Source of the DNA: Clostridium vincentii
GTDB taxonomy: Bacteria > Bacillota > Clostridia > Clostridiales > Clostridiaceae
Reading direction: 5' to 3'
DNA length: 64,000 nt
Assembly: GCF_002995745.1 (NCBI RefSeq)
Contig: NZ_PVXQ01000012.1
Coordinates: 19,161 to 83,160 of the forward strand
This document shows positions 9,004 to 19,147 of the stretch, piece after piece. The notes under the pieces were generated by a model. That model saw only the letters and a list, made by a program, of their open reading frames with translations. It was not told the origin of the DNA and did no database searches. The position numbers and the translations under genes were made by a program. Position 1 is the first letter of the stretch, and each line of letters starts with the position of its first letter.

Positions 9004-10395
9004 ATGGGAGATATTATATATACAGTAACAGCGACTTTTCAAATATTTGTCTTTCTAATTACAGGATATTACCTAGTATTGGGCTTTTTTGGAGTGTATA
9101 GAAAAAAGGATATAAAAGATTACACACCAAACAATAAATTTGCTATGATTGTATCAGCTCATGATGAGGAAATAGTAATAGGAAACCTTATAGAAAGTAT
9201 GCAAAAACAAGACTACCCAAAGGAATTATATGATATATACGTAATTGCCGATAATTGTACAGATAAGACCGCAGAAATAGCTAAAGGTTATAATGTTACA
9301 GTATGTGAAAGAAATGTAGATGATAAAAGAGGAAAAGGATATGCTTTGGAATGGATGTTTGAGAAACTTTTTAAAATGGATAAAAGTTATGATTCTATAG
9401 CTATATTCGATGCTGATAATTTAGTTCATTCGGACTTTTTAAAAGAAATCAATTCTAAAATGAACCAAGGGTATAAAGTTGTACAAGGTTACATAGATAG
9501 TAAAAATCCTAATGATTCTTGGATTGCAACTTCCTATTCAATAGCCTTTTGGTCTCAAAATAGACTGTTCCAACTTTCAAGAAATAATATTGGATTATCT
9601 AATCAAATAGGAGGGACAGGTTTTTCCATAGCAACTGAAACCCTTAAAGAATTAGGCTGGGGAGCTACATGTTTAACTGAGGATTTAGAATTTACTTGCA
9701 AAATAGTTTTAAGTGGTCAGAAAGTAGGATTGGCTTATGATGCTAAAATTTATGATGAAAAACCATTAAAATTAAAGCAGTCTTGGATACAAAGAAGAAG
9801 ATGGATGCAAGGTTTTACAGATGTAGCATCTAGGTATTGCTTGAAGCTTATGAAAAAAGCTGTAAAGGAAAGAAAATGGTATATATTTGATGCAGCACTT
9901 TATGTATTACAACCTTTTGTAACCTTATTAATAGGAGTTGCAGCTGTTCTTACAATAATACAAGCATACGCACCAAGTGGGGATCATATTTTTATTGTAA
10001 GTGATTTATTTAGTAATGTAGGGTTTCAAATATTTGCTTTAGTTCAATTTATAATTACACCAGTAATACTTATTTTAGATAAAAAGATATCTAAAGGATT
10101 TTTTGCTATGATGGTATTATTTTCAAGTAATATTATTATTATGCCTTTAATAATAAAGGGACAAAGTGGAATGTTTATGATAGGAGCTAATTTTGCATTC
10201 TACGCAACATTTTTATTAGCTACTTTAATAATTTTAGGTAAGAAATCAGTGATATTTTTTATAAGATTTTTACTTTACAGTATTTACACAGTAACTTGGA
10301 TACCAATAACTATTCAAGGAATATTAAGAAAGAATAATAAAGAATGGAATCCAACTAAACATGTAAGAAACGTAGAGGTATATGACGTTAATTAA
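9004..10395 (+). CDS. Membrane family-2 processive-type glycosyltransferase
   Basis: The protein transfers sugars from a nucleotide donor, probably to build or export a surface polysaccharide. An N-terminal membrane segment (about residues 7-28) leads to a GT2 catalytic domain (about 45-285) with SAHDEE, the donor-binding FDADN, the acid TEDLEF and the QRRRW motif typical of cellulose/chitin/PNAG-type synthases. Four or more membrane segments follow. The ATG at 9004 has an AGGAGTG site and yields 463 residues; the ATG at 8938 overlaps the likely -10 box. The gene is monocistronic, with a hairpin after its stop. The polymer cannot be named. No PilZ or cyclic di-GMP-binding segment was seen. 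Confidence 0.87.
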   Translation: MGDIIYTVTATFQIFVFLITGYYLVLGFFGVYRKKDIKDYTPNNKFAMIVSAHDEEIVIGNLIESMQKQDYPKELYDIYVIADNCTDKTAEIAKGYNVTVCERNVDDKRGKGYALEWMFEKLFKMDKSYDSIAIFDADNLVHSDFLKEINSKMNQGYKVVQGYIDSKNPNDSWIATSYSIAFWSQNRLFQLSRNNIGLSNQIGGTGFSIATETLKELGWGATCLTEDLEFTCKIVLSGQKVGLAYDAKIYDEKPLKLKQSWIQRRRWMQGFTDVASRYCLKLMKKAVKERKWYIFDAALYVLQPFVTLLIGVAAVLTIIQAYAPSGDHIFIVSDLFSNVGFQIFALVQFIITPVILILDKKISKGFFAMMVLFSSNIIIMPLIIKGQSGMFMIGANFAFYATFLLATLIILGKKSVIFFIRFLLYSIYTVTWIPITIQGILRKNNKEWNPTKHVRNVEVYDVN

Positions 10396-10405
10396 ATGAA
10401 ATTTA

Positions 10406-10443
10406 AAGGCGAAGCACTGTTTAATCAGAAAGCTTCGCCTTAA
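10406..10443 (+). terminator. Hairpin after the glycosyltransferase gene
   Basis: AAGGCGAAGC pairs perfectly with GCTTCGCCTT around a 16-base loop. The T tract is weak, but the position a few bases after the stop suits a terminator. Confidence 0.75.
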
Positions 10444-10451
10444 TTATTGCT

Positions 10452-10480
10452 TTGACATAATAGATAAAAAAAAGTATATT
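10452..10480 (+). promoter_or_regulatory. Sigma-A promoter of the parE operon
   Basis: A consensus TTGACA (10452-10457) is spaced 17 bases from TATATT (10475-10480), about 65 bases before the parE start. Confidence 0.78.
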
Positions 10481-10543
10481 TTAAATTAGAGATTACACAA
10501 GCAGTTTTAAAGAGGATAACGCTAGATAATGTGGAGGAATAAT

Positions 10544-12493
10544 ATGAGCAACGAAATTACTAATACCTATGATGTTACAGACTTAACTTCCTTAGAGAAG
10601 TTAGAGCCAGTAAGAGTTAGACCTGGGATGTATATAGGTTCTACTGGAAGTAAGGGACTTCATCATTGCGTTTGGGAAATACTGGATAACTCCATAGATG
10701 AAATAACAAACGGTTATGGAGATTTAGCAACAGTTATTTTGAATAAGGATAAAAGTTTAACTATAATAGATAATGGTCGCGGAATACCAACTGGAATTCA
10801 TCCAATTAAGAAGACAAGTGGTGTAGAGATGGTATTTACCGAACTTCACACTGGAGGAAAATTTGATAATAAAAATTATAAGACTTCTGGAGGACTACAT
10901 GGTGTAGGTGCAGCAGTTGTTAATGCCTTGTCAAAGTGGTTAGAAGTTGAGGTTCATCAAAATGGTAATGTTTATAGACAAAGATTTGAATATGCCTATG
11001 ATAAAAAGTTGAAGAAAGAAATGCCAGGAACTCCAGTGACAAAACTTGAAATAGTTTCAGAGGCTAATGATACAGGAACTATAATAACATTTATGCCTGA
11101 TACAGAAATATTTTCGAATATCGATTTTAGATTAGATGTTATAGATGAAAGGCTACAAGAGTTAGCATTTCAAAACAAGGGAATCAGACTTAAATTAATA
11201 GATAGAAGAAATGATGAAGAAACAAGTAAAGAATATTATTCTGAAAGAGGACTTTTAGATTTTATAGATTATTTAAATGAAAGTAAAATTACTATTCATC
11301 CAAATCCAATTCTTTTTGATGGAGATAGAACCGTTAACAACTTGCAGCTGTATGGTGAAGTTTGTATGCAATTTACAGATTCAACAGCAGATTATATTGC
11401 AAGCTATGTAAACAATATCCCTACAACTGAAGCTGGAACTCATGAAACTGGTTTTAAGACTGGTATGACAAGAGCTTTTAAAGAAGGAGCTAAAAAATTA
11501 GGGCTTGTGAAAGAAAAGGACAAGGAATTTGAAGGTGACGACTTAAGAGAGGGTATGACTGCCATACTTAGAATTAAAATAAATAATCCGATTTTTGAGG
11601 GACAAACAAAAACTAAACTTGGTAATAGTGAAGCTTATACAATGATGAATGATCTTGCGTATACTAGATTATCAGAATGGATAGAGGATAATAAAACTCT
11701 TGCAACAAGCTTAATCAGTAATGCTCTTCAAGCAGCACAAAGAAGAGAAAAAATTAAGAAAATTAATGATGCTGAAAAGAAAAAAATAGGTAAGGGAACT
11801 GCACCATTAGCAGGGAAAGTCGCTGTCTGTACTCAAAAGGATAGAACTGTAAATGAATTTATTGTAGTTGAGGGAGATTCAGCTGGAGGTTCTGCAAAGC
11901 AGGCTAGAGATAGAAGATTCCAAACAATAATGCCCTCTAAAGGAAAAATTATGAATACAGAAAAGCAGAAGCTTGAGAATGTACTAGCCTCAGAGGAATT
12001 GAAGATATTTAATACAGCAGTAGGAACTGGTACCTTAGATAACTATAAGGAACGAGAGTTAAAATATGATAAAATAATAATAATGAGTGATGCTGATGTG
12101 GATGGATATCATATTAGAACGTTATGGATGACTTATATTTATAGATATATGAAGCCCTTAATAGCTAATGGACATCTTTATTTAGCACAGCCACCTTTAT
12201 ATAAGGTATACAGAAATACTAAAAATGGAGAAGTTCATGATTATGCTTATAATGAAGATGACCTTATAATAAGCAAGAAAAAGATAGGTAAAGGAGCTCT
12301 TATTCAAAGGTATAAGGGTCTTGGAGAAATGAATCCAGACCAATTATGGGATACTACATTAAACCCAGAGAGTAGAACCCTTTTCCAAGTTACTATAGAT
12401 GATGCAGCAAAAGCAGAAAGAATGGTATCACTTCTTATGGGTGATGTTGTTGAACCTAGAAGAAACTATATGTACAAGTATGGTGAATTCTAG
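10544..12493 (+). CDS. parE: DNA topoisomerase IV subunit B
   Basis: This is the ATPase subunit of topoisomerase IV, which decatenates daughter chromosomes together with ParC. The GHKL ATPase domain shows ILDNSIDE, DNGRGIP and GGLHGVGAAVVNALS. The TOPRIM domain shows VVEGDSAGGSAKQ with MSDADVDGYHIRTL, and the end has QRYKGLGEMN. About 649 residues and the absence of a large insert fit ParE or Gram-positive GyrB; the following ParC decides for topoisomerase IV. The ATG at 10544 follows a GGAGG site; the ATG at 10529 lies before that site. The gene is the first of an operon with a consensus promoter. Confidence 0.92.
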   Translation: MSNEITNTYDVTDLTSLEKLEPVRVRPGMYIGSTGSKGLHHCVWEILDNSIDEITNGYGDLATVILNKDKSLTIIDNGRGIPTGIHPIKKTSGVEMVFTELHTGGKFDNKNYKTSGGLHGVGAAVVNALSKWLEVEVHQNGNVYRQRFEYAYDKKLKKEMPGTPVTKLEIVSEANDTGTIITFMPDTEIFSNIDFRLDVIDERLQELAFQNKGIRLKLIDRRNDEETSKEYYSERGLLDFIDYLNESKITIHPNPILFDGDRTVNNLQLYGEVCMQFTDSTADYIASYVNNIPTTEAGTHETGFKTGMTRAFKEGAKKLGLVKEKDKEFEGDDLREGMTAILRIKINNPIFEGQTKTKLGNSEAYTMMNDLAYTRLSEWIEDNKTLATSLISNALQAAQRREKIKKINDAEKKKIGKGTAPLAGKVAVCTQKDRTVNEFIVVEGDSAGGSAKQARDRRFQTIMPSKGKIMNTEKQKLENVLASEELKIFNTAVGTGTLDNYKERELKYDKIIIMSDADVDGYHIRTLWMTYIYRYMKPLIANGHLYLAQPPLYKVYRNTKNGEVHDYAYNEDDLIISKKKIGKGALIQRYKGLGEMNPDQLWDTTLNPESRTLFQVTIDDAAKAERMVSLLMGDVVEPRRNYMYKYGEF

Positions 12494-12511
12494 ACAAGAG
12501 AGGAGAAAACT

Positions 12512-15424
12512 ATGGCTAAGAAAGTTAATATAATCCCTAAGGATAAAAATATAGTTGTAATACCATTAGAAGAGGCAATGCCAGATAATTATTTACCTTA
12601 TGCCATTGAGGTAGCCAAGGAAAGAGCTCTACCAGATGTTAGAGATGGATTAAAACCTGTTCATAGAAGAATATTATATGGATCTTATCTACTTAAAGCA
12701 TTTCCGGATAAACCATATTTTAAATCTGCAAGAATAGTTGGAGATATTCTAGGTAAGTTCCATCCTCATGGAGATTCATCAGTTTATGATGCCATGACAA
12801 TATTAGCTCAAAGTTTTTCAACAAGAGAGCCCCTTATGGATGGTCATGGTAACTGGGGATCAGTAGATGGAGATAGTGCAGCTGCTATGAGATATACAGA
12901 AGCTAGACTGTCTCCTATTGCCATGGAAATGATTAGAGATATTGATAAAGATACTGTTGATATGGTACCTAACTATGCAGATAGTGAGCTAGAACCCAAA
13001 GTACTTCCAAGTAGATACCCAAACCTTTTAGTTAATGGGACATTTGGTATTGCTGTTGGACTTGCGACTAATATACCGCCACATAATCTTGGTGAGGTTA
13101 CAGAAGGCGTACTAGCATACATAGATAACCATGAAATAACAACTAAAGAACTTATGCAGTATATTAAAGGCCCAGACTTGCCAACAGGAGGCATTCTTAT
13201 AGGAAAAAATTCTTTGCTTTCAGCATATGAAACTGGTGAGGGAAAAGTAACTTGTAGAGCTAAGACAGAAATTCAAAAATTAGAAAACGATAGAATGGGA
13301 ATTGTAATTACAGAATTTCCTTATAAGAAAAATAAAGCAAGGCTTCTTCAATATATATCAGAAATGACAGGAGATAAGAGACATGCAAAGGTATTAGAAT
13401 GTATAACTGACATTAGGGATGAATCTGATAGAAGCGGTACACGTGCAGTAATTGAATTTAAGAAATCTGTAGATGCAGTTACTGCTGATAAAATCCTAAA
13501 ATATTTATTTAAAAAGACAGAACTTCAGTGTAATATAAGCTTTAATATGGTAGCACTTGCAGATGGTAAGCCTCAGACTATGAGTCTTAAGACAATAATA
13601 ACTCATTATGTAAATCATAGACGAGATGTAGTAACTAGAAGGACTACAAAAGAGCTAGATATAGCTGAAAAAAGATTTCACATAATAGAAGGTTTTATAA
13701 AGGTTATTGAGGTATTAGATCAAGTTATTAAAACCATTAGAGAATCTAAGTCCAAGAAGGACGCAGGAGAAAATCTAATGGCGCAGTTTGGTTTTTCGGA
13801 GGCTCAAGCTACAGCTATTCTTGAATTAATGCTTTATAGACTAACTGGGTTAGAAATAACTATATTCGAAAAAGAGTATAAAGAACTAGAAAAAACAATT
13901 AAAAGGTTAAAGAAGATTTTATCGCAGGATAAAGAATTATTAAGGGTAATAAAAGAAGAACTTAGAGAAGTTAGTGAAAAGTTTAGCAATGCTAGAAGAA
14001 CAAGGATAGTAGAGGATGATAGTGAAGCTAAAATTGATATAGAGGATGTAATGGTGATAGAGGATGTAATGATAACTTTATCAAAAGATGGATTTATTAA
14101 AAGAGTTCCTCAAAAAAATTATATAAGATCGAATTCTAAACCTGAAGATATAGATTATAGAGAGGGCGATGAATTAAAGTACCTTGTGAAATCTAATACC
14201 AAGGATACTTTTATAATTTTCATGGATAATGGGAATATGTATCAGACTAGAGGTGTTAATATTCCAGAGTGTAAATGGAAGGATAAGGGGGAAAAGCTGG
14301 ATGTTATAGTAAAAACTATTAATCTTGAAAAAGAAAAAATAGTAGGTATTTCATCCGTAGATGTTTTTAGTCCTAATATGGTTATAAGCTTATTTACGAA
14401 TAAGGGAAGTATGAAAAAGAGTTCACTTGATAAATTTGCAACTACCTATTCAAAACTTCAAGGAACTAAGCTAAGACCGGAAGAGAAATTAATAAAGGTA
14501 GATTTCGCTCAAGATGAAAGAGAATTCCTAAAGGTTAAAAGTAAGTTAGGTCTAGAGTTTACCCTAGAAATACCTAAGCTTGAGGACTCCCCAAGAAATA
14601 TATTAGGAACGCAGTTGTTTAATTTATCCATTAATGATGAAGTAGAAATTGTAGAATATGCGGATGCAATGGAATTTGTTGAATATACAGTAGGAGTTAC
14701 AGCTAAGGGAGCATTAAAAGCTTTTGGAAAAGCTAATAAAAATCAATCTTTAAAAGTAAATACAGATTCAAAGAGTCAACTTGTGATGTTTACTAATAAG
14801 GGAAGAGTTATAAAAATAGCAGCATTTTTGATTCAAGAAGCGATAAAAAATGAAGTGTCAATTAATAATTTAGTTAATGGTTTAGAAAGCACGGAAAAAG
14901 TTGTAGCATTATTTTCACTAAAAAAATTCGATGAAACACTTGGAATATATATCTTTACTAAAAAAGGTTTTGTAAAGAAAACTATTTTAAAGGAATTTGA
15001 TGGAGATTACTTAATTCAACAAGCATATAAATTTAAAAATAAAGATGATGAGGTTGTTTCGGTAGATATTGCAAAGGAAAATATAGGCCATCTGGTTATG
15101 ATAACTAAAAAAGGAATGGCTATAAGATTCCCAGTTAATAATGTAAATGCTATGGGTAAAATTTCATCAGGAGTTACAGGAATGAGTCTTAAAGATGATG
15201 ATGAGATTCTATTTGCGAAATGTTTTGTTACTATGGAACAAAAAGATACTGGGGAAATAGCAATAACCGCCCTTGAGAAGTATAAATTTCAAATAGTATC
15301 AAAAAATAAAGAACTTAATGAAGTATTCTTGTCTGATATAAAATTGCAAAATAGAGCAGGTAGAGGAAATAATATAATATTTGTTCTTATGGATGATGAA
15401 ATTAAAAGCGTAAGCTTAAAATAG
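12512..15424 (+). CDS. parC: DNA topoisomerase IV subunit A
   Basis: This is the DNA breakage-reunion subunit that works with ParE. The catalytic Tyr is about residue 128 in AAAMRYTEARLS. The quinolone-determining region reads HPHGDSSVYD, with Ser 89 and Asp 93 at the positions that change in resistant strains, so it looks unmutated. The C-terminal beta-pinwheel is present, but its first blade (GFIKRVPQKNYIRS) lacks the QRxGGKG gyrase box, which argues for decatenase rather than gyrase. At 970 residues it is long for ParC but usual for clostridial homologues. It begins 18 bases after parE. Confidence 0.92.
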   Translation: MAKKVNIIPKDKNIVVIPLEEAMPDNYLPYAIEVAKERALPDVRDGLKPVHRRILYGSYLLKAFPDKPYFKSARIVGDILGKFHPHGDSSVYDAMTILAQSFSTREPLMDGHGNWGSVDGDSAAAMRYTEARLSPIAMEMIRDIDKDTVDMVPNYADSELEPKVLPSRYPNLLVNGTFGIAVGLATNIPPHNLGEVTEGVLAYIDNHEITTKELMQYIKGPDLPTGGILIGKNSLLSAYETGEGKVTCRAKTEIQKLENDRMGIVITEFPYKKNKARLLQYISEMTGDKRHAKVLECITDIRDESDRSGTRAVIEFKKSVDAVTADKILKYLFKKTELQCNISFNMVALADGKPQTMSLKTIITHYVNHRRDVVTRRTTKELDIAEKRFHIIEGFIKVIEVLDQVIKTIRESKSKKDAGENLMAQFGFSEAQATAILELMLYRLTGLEITIFEKEYKELEKTIKRLKKILSQDKELLRVIKEELREVSEKFSNARRTRIVEDDSEAKIDIEDVMVIEDVMITLSKDGFIKRVPQKNYIRSNSKPEDIDYREGDELKYLVKSNTKDTFIIFMDNGNMYQTRGVNIPECKWKDKGEKLDVIVKTINLEKEKIVGISSVDVFSPNMVISLFTNKGSMKKSSLDKFATTYSKLQGTKLRPEEKLIKVDFAQDEREFLKVKSKLGLEFTLEIPKLEDSPRNILGTQLFNLSINDEVEIVEYADAMEFVEYTVGVTAKGALKAFGKANKNQSLKVNTDSKSQLVMFTNKGRVIKIAAFLIQEAIKNEVSINNLVNGLESTEKVVALFSLKKFDETLGIYIFTKKGFVKKTILKEFDGDYLIQQAYKFKNKDDEVVSVDIAKENIGHLVMITKKGMAIRFPVNNVNAMGKISSGVTGMSLKDDDEILFAKCFVTMEQKDTGEIAITALEKYKFQIVSKNKELNEVFLSDIKLQNRAGRGNNIIFVLMDDEIKSVSLK

Positions 15425-15448
15425 AATTTTAAAGGAGATATTAATATT

Positions 15449-15994
15449 ATGAAAAGAGTAGCTGTATTATTAGCGGAAGGTTTTGAGGAAATTGAAGCTT
15501 TAACAGTAGTAGATATTATGAGACGTGCAAAAGTTAACTGTGATATGGTAAGCCTTGAAAAGTTAAGCGTTATAGGCGCTCATAATATAGAAGTGAAATG
15601 TGATAAGGTAATAAGTGATAATATAAAAGAATATGATTTAATAGTAATGCCAGGCGGTATGCCAGGTTCTGTTAATTTAAAAAACAGTGAAAAAGTAATT
15701 AATGCAGTTAAATATTTTAATGAGAATAATAAATTAATGGGTGTTATATGTGCAGCCCCTATAGTTTTAGCGGCAGCTGATGTAATAAGTGGAAGAAATG
15801 TAACTTCTTATCCAGAGATTAAAGAAGAACTTAAGGGCTGTAACTATAAAGAAGATGAGGTTGTAGTTGATGGGAATATTATAACAAGTAGAGGCCCAGC
15901 TACAGCTATGAGTTTTAGTTACAAATTGTTAGAAGTTTTAGGATATGATAATTATAAAGAAATTAGTAAGGCAATGTTATATAAATTATATTAG
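15449..15994 (+). CDS. DJ-1/PfpI family protein
   Basis: This is a small cytoplasmic protein of the DJ-1/ThiJ/PfpI superfamily. The nucleophile elbow carries Cys about 101 in GVICAAP, and the acidic partner lies in the AEGFEEIEALT segment. MPGGMPGS forms the usual glycine-rich turn. Members act as deglycases, chaperones or stress proteins, and the exact activity cannot be read here. It lies in line with parE-parC and recJ with short gaps, so it is probably co-transcribed. The full family length of 181 residues is present. Confidence 0.87.
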   Translation: MKRVAVLLAEGFEEIEALTVVDIMRRAKVNCDMVSLEKLSVIGAHNIEVKCDKVISDNIKEYDLIVMPGGMPGSVNLKNSEKVINAVKYFNENNKLMGVICAAPIVLAAADVISGRNVTSYPEIKEELKGCNYKEDEVVVDGNIITSRGPATAMSFSYKLLEVLGYDNYKEISKAMLYKLY

Positions 15995-16024
15995 AAATAG
16001 TTAAATATGAAAGGTGGGGAGCTT

Positions 16025-17794
16025 TTGAAGGAAAAATGGATGGTTATCAATAAAAAGAATGAGTTTGATATGTTAAAAAGTGAGATAGACTTAGACCTGT
16101 TAACCATAAGACTCTTAGCTAATAGGGGAATTAGAAATAAAGAAGAAGCTTCTCTTTTTCTTAATGGAACTGTTGATGATTTAGAAGATGGTATAGTCAT
16201 GAAAGACATGAAAAAGGGAGTAGACATAGTTAAAGAAGGAATTGAAAAACAAGAAAAAATCATAATTTATGGAGATTATGATTGTGATGGAGTATGTAGC
16301 ACAACTATTTTATATAAAACTTTAGAGAGTCTTGGGGCAAAAGTAAGCTATTACATACCAAACAGAGAAGATGAAGGTTATGGTATCAATAGTAATAGAA
16401 TAAGAAAATTAAGTGAAGAGGGTACAGAAATTATTTTAACCTGTGATAATGGAATTTCCGCAATGGAGCAGGTTGATTTAGCTAAAGAATTAGGGATGAG
16501 GGTAGTAATAACTGACCATCATGATATACCATATAGAGATGAAAATGGAGTAAGGGAATTTCTTATTCCTAAGGCAGACGCAGTTATAAACCCAAAGCAA
16601 GAGGATTGTGCATATCCATTTAAAGAGCTTTGTGGTGCAGGAGTTGCATTGAAATTTGCTAAGTGTCTAATTGAAGAAATAGGTAGAAGTTTTGATGATT
16701 ATAATGAGCTGTATCAATATGCAGCTATAGCAACTGTTTGTGATGTGGTAGGACTTTTAGGAGAAAATAGAATAATCCTAAAAGAAGGATTAAGAATAAT
16801 AAATAAGAATCCTAACATGGGATTAAAAGCATTAATTAAGGAAACTGCTTTAGAAGATAAAGTAATTGGAGAATATCATTTTGGATTTATTCTAGGTCCT
16901 ACGATAAATGCTACAGGAAGGCTAGAAACAGCGGATTTATCGGTGGATTTATTAATAACAAAGGATGAAAACAAAGCTTTAGAGCTTGCAAAAAAGCTAT
17001 ATAGTTTAAATAAGCTTAGGCAAGATTTGACATCTGAAAGTGTTGAGAGAGTTATGGAAAAAATAGAGAAGGAATTTAATGAGAAAGAAAGGGTTATACT
17101 TGTTTATGATGGAGAAGTTCATGAAAGTATAGCTGGTATAGTTGCAGGTAGGGTAAGACAAAGATATAATCGACCTACAATTATTTTAACTAGAGGAAAA
17201 GATATGCCTAAGGGGTCAGGTAGAAGCATTGAAGGTTACAATATGTTTGAAGAACTTAATAAAAGTAAACAATACATAGAGAAGTTCGGAGGACACCCTA
17301 TGGCAGCAGGTCTTTCTATTAAAGAAGAAAACATTCCCTTATTAAAAGAATCATTAATTAAAAATTGTCCTTTAAGTAGTGAAGACATAATACCGGTTAT
17401 AAGAATAGATTCACCTCTTCCTATAGAAAAAGTTAATGAAAGATTAATCCATAATTTAGAAAAGCTAAGGCCTTTTGGTAAAGAGAATAGTAGTCCTCTC
17501 CTTGCAGCTAAAGGGTTAAGGGTAACAAGAATGTTTTTCATGGGACGAGATAAAACCTTTATTAAATTTAGATTTGAAAACTTAAATGGAAAAGGATTTA
17601 TTGAAGGAATAAATTTTGATAAATATGAGGATTTTAAAGAGGGATTTATAGATAGGTTTGGAGAAGAAAGTTTTCTAAAGCTTATAGATGATGGTTATGC
17701 TAATTTTAATATGGATATAATTTATTATCCTTCAATTAACGAATATAAAGGAAATAGGACAGTGCAATTAAATATAAAGAATTTAAGAATTTAG
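16025..17794 (+). CDS. recJ: Single-stranded-DNA-specific exonuclease RecJ
   Basis: RecJ degrades single-stranded DNA 5' to 3' in recombination and repair. DHH-family motifs are clear: YGDYDCDGV, LTCDNGISA and VITDHHDIP. They are followed by the GPTINATGRLETAD motif and a DHHA1-type SGRSIEGYNMF and FGGHPMAAG. I place the start at TTG 16025, because AAGGTGGGGA lies 7 bases before it; the ATG at 16007 lies upstream of that site. This gives 589 residues, the short clostridial form. The gene follows the DJ-1 gene by about 30 bases and precedes murG. Confidence 0.93.
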   Translation: MKEKWMVINKKNEFDMLKSEIDLDLLTIRLLANRGIRNKEEASLFLNGTVDDLEDGIVMKDMKKGVDIVKEGIEKQEKIIIYGDYDCDGVCSTTILYKTLESLGAKVSYYIPNREDEGYGINSNRIRKLSEEGTEIILTCDNGISAMEQVDLAKELGMRVVITDHHDIPYRDENGVREFLIPKADAVINPKQEDCAYPFKELCGAGVALKFAKCLIEEIGRSFDDYNELYQYAAIATVCDVVGLLGENRIILKEGLRIINKNPNMGLKALIKETALEDKVIGEYHFGFILGPTINATGRLETADLSVDLLITKDENKALELAKKLYSLNKLRQDLTSESVERVMEKIEKEFNEKERVILVYDGEVHESIAGIVAGRVRQRYNRPTIILTRGKDMPKGSGRSIEGYNMFEELNKSKQYIEKFGGHPMAAGLSIKEENIPLLKESLIKNCPLSSEDIIPVIRIDSPLPIEKVNERLIHNLEKLRPFGKENSSPLLAAKGLRVTRMFFMGRDKTFIKFRFENLNGKGFIEGINFDKYEDFKEGFIDRFGEESFLKLIDDGYANFNMDIIYYPSINEYKGNRTVQLNIKNLRI

Positions 17795-17829
17795 CAATTA
17801 ATAGGTTTTAGATTTTAGGAGTGATTTTT

Positions 17830-18906
17830 TTGAGTAAATATAAAATAATTATGACAGGGGGAGGAACGGCTGGACACGTTACTCCCAATTTAGCTTTAGT
17901 TCCAAGCCTTAAGAAAAATGGATTTGAAGTTTCATATATAGGAAGTAAGGATGGAATTGAAAAAGAAATAATAAAGAATGAAAAGATACCTTATTATGAA
18001 ATTTCATCAGGTAAGTTAAGAAGGTATTTTGACTTTAAAAATATATCTGATCCCTTTAAAGTTTTAAAGGGAATACTTGATGCTAGAAAAATATTATCAA
18101 AAGAAAAACCGGATATTATCTTTTCAAAGGGTGGATTTGTAGCAGTGCCTGTAGTAATTGCAGCATCTATGAAAAAAATACCTGTAATTTGCCACGAATC
18201 GGATATAACTCCAGGTCTTGCAAATAAAATAGCAGCACCTTTTAGTGATAAAGTTTGTGTGACATTTAGAGAAAGTTTGCAATATATAAAAGGAAATAAA
18301 GGTGTACTTACAGGAAGTCCTATACGCGAAGAAATATTTAAAGGCTCAAGATTAAAAGGTTTTGATATATGCGGATTTACAGGAAAAAAGGAAGTTCTTT
18401 TTGTTATGGGGGGAAGCCTGGGGTCTAAGGTTATTAATGATGTTATTCGAGAGAATTTAGATGAATTGATTAATGAATGGGATATAATTCATATTTGTGG
18501 CAAGGGGAATATTGATAATAAGTTCATAAATGTTGTAGGATACCTTCAATTTGAATATGTTAGTGAAGATTTGCCTCATTTAATGGCTGTAGCAGATTAT
18601 ATTGTTTCAAGAGCTGGAGCAAATTCTATTTTTGAGTTTTTAGCTCTTAAGAAACCTACGTTACTAATACCTTTATCAAGAAAAGCTAGCCGAGGAGATC
18701 AGATATTAAATGCAAATTCCTTTGAAAAAGAAGGCTACTCTTTAGTATTAGAAGAAGAAGATATAAGCAAGGAAAGTTTTATTCGTAAAATCAAAGAATT
18801 AAAAGAAAATAAAAGAAAACTAATAAAAAATATGAGTCAGGGTAAGGATAAGGTTGGTAATGATGCAGTAGTACAAGTTATTCTGCACGTTGTAAAAAAT
18901 AATTAG
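17830..18906 (+). CDS. murG: MurG, lipid II-forming GlcNAc transferase
   Basis: MurG adds N-acetylglucosamine to undecaprenyl-PP-MurNAc-pentapeptide, forming lipid II on the inner membrane face. The N-terminal [14 protein letters not shown] glycine loop and the C-terminal donor-binding [22 protein letters not shown] are diagnostic. TTG 17830 sits at proper distance from TTTAGGAG; the in-frame GTG at 17821 is immediately after that site. The product has 358 residues, normal for the family. It is placed after recJ rather than in a division/cell-wall cluster. A 7-bp palindrome after the stop may end the operon. Confidence 0.92.
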   Translation: MSKYKIIMTGGGTAGHVTPNLALVPSLKKNGFEVSYIGSKDGIEKEIIKNEKIPYYEISSGKLRRYFDFKNISDPFKVLKGILDARKILSKEKPDIIFSKGGFVAVPVVIAASMKKIPVICHESDITPGLANKIAAPFSDKVCVTFRESLQYIKGNKGVLTGSPIREEIFKGSRLKGFDICGFTGKKEVLFVMGGSLGSKVINDVIRENLDELINEWDIIHICGKGNIDNKFINVVGYLQFEYVSEDLPHLMAVADYIVSRAGANSIFEFLALKKPTLLIPLSRKASRGDQILNANSFEKEGYSLVLEEEDISKESFIRKIKELKENKRKLIKNMSQGKDKVGNDAVVQVILHVVKNN

Positions 18907-18929
18907 GTTATTATAAGGTGAAAAAGTAG

Positions 18930-18946
18930 AGTAAGATTGTCTTACT
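18930..18946. terminator. Short palindrome after murG
   Basis: AGTAAGA and TCTTACT flank TTG. It is followed only by TTTGG, so it is a weak terminator or an operator for the downstream promoter at 18960. Confidence 0.4.
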
Positions 18947-18959
18947 TTGGCAAATTGAC

Positions 18960-18987
18960 TTGCAAAATTGAACCAGTGTTATATAAT
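18960..18987 (+). promoter_or_regulatory. Sigma-A promoter of the pyruvate:ferredoxin oxidoreductase gene
   Basis: TTGCAA at 18960-18965 and TATAAT at 18982-18987 have a 16-base spacer. The implied leader is about 150 nt long. Confidence 0.7.
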
Positions 18988-19018
18988 ATAAGAGGTAGGT
19001 TTTATATTAGGAAACTAA

Positions 19019-19036
19019 AAGTTAATATTTTAACAA
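19019..19036. promoter_or_regulatory. Rex-like redox operator
   Basis: AAGTTAATATTTTAACAA matches the established Rex consensus TTGTTAA-N4-TTAACAA at every fixed position except the first two. It lies downstream of the -10 box, where a bound repressor would block elongation. Rex senses the NADH/NAD+ ratio and controls fermentative genes in clostridia, which suits the downstream enzyme. Confidence 0.68.
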
Positions 19037-19147
19037 TGTTTTATGGCTAGATTAGTAATAGCTTAAAATTAGTTTTAGGTATTTGAATTTATTATAGAAG
19101 TTGTTAAATATATTTATCTTTAATAATTTGAAAAGAGGGGTCACACG

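Noticed and set aside
10544..15424. DNA gyrase (gyrB-gyrA) instead of topoisomerase IV
   Set aside because: The A subunit lacks the QRxGGKG box in its C-terminal domain, and the pair is not next to dnaA/recF-type genes.
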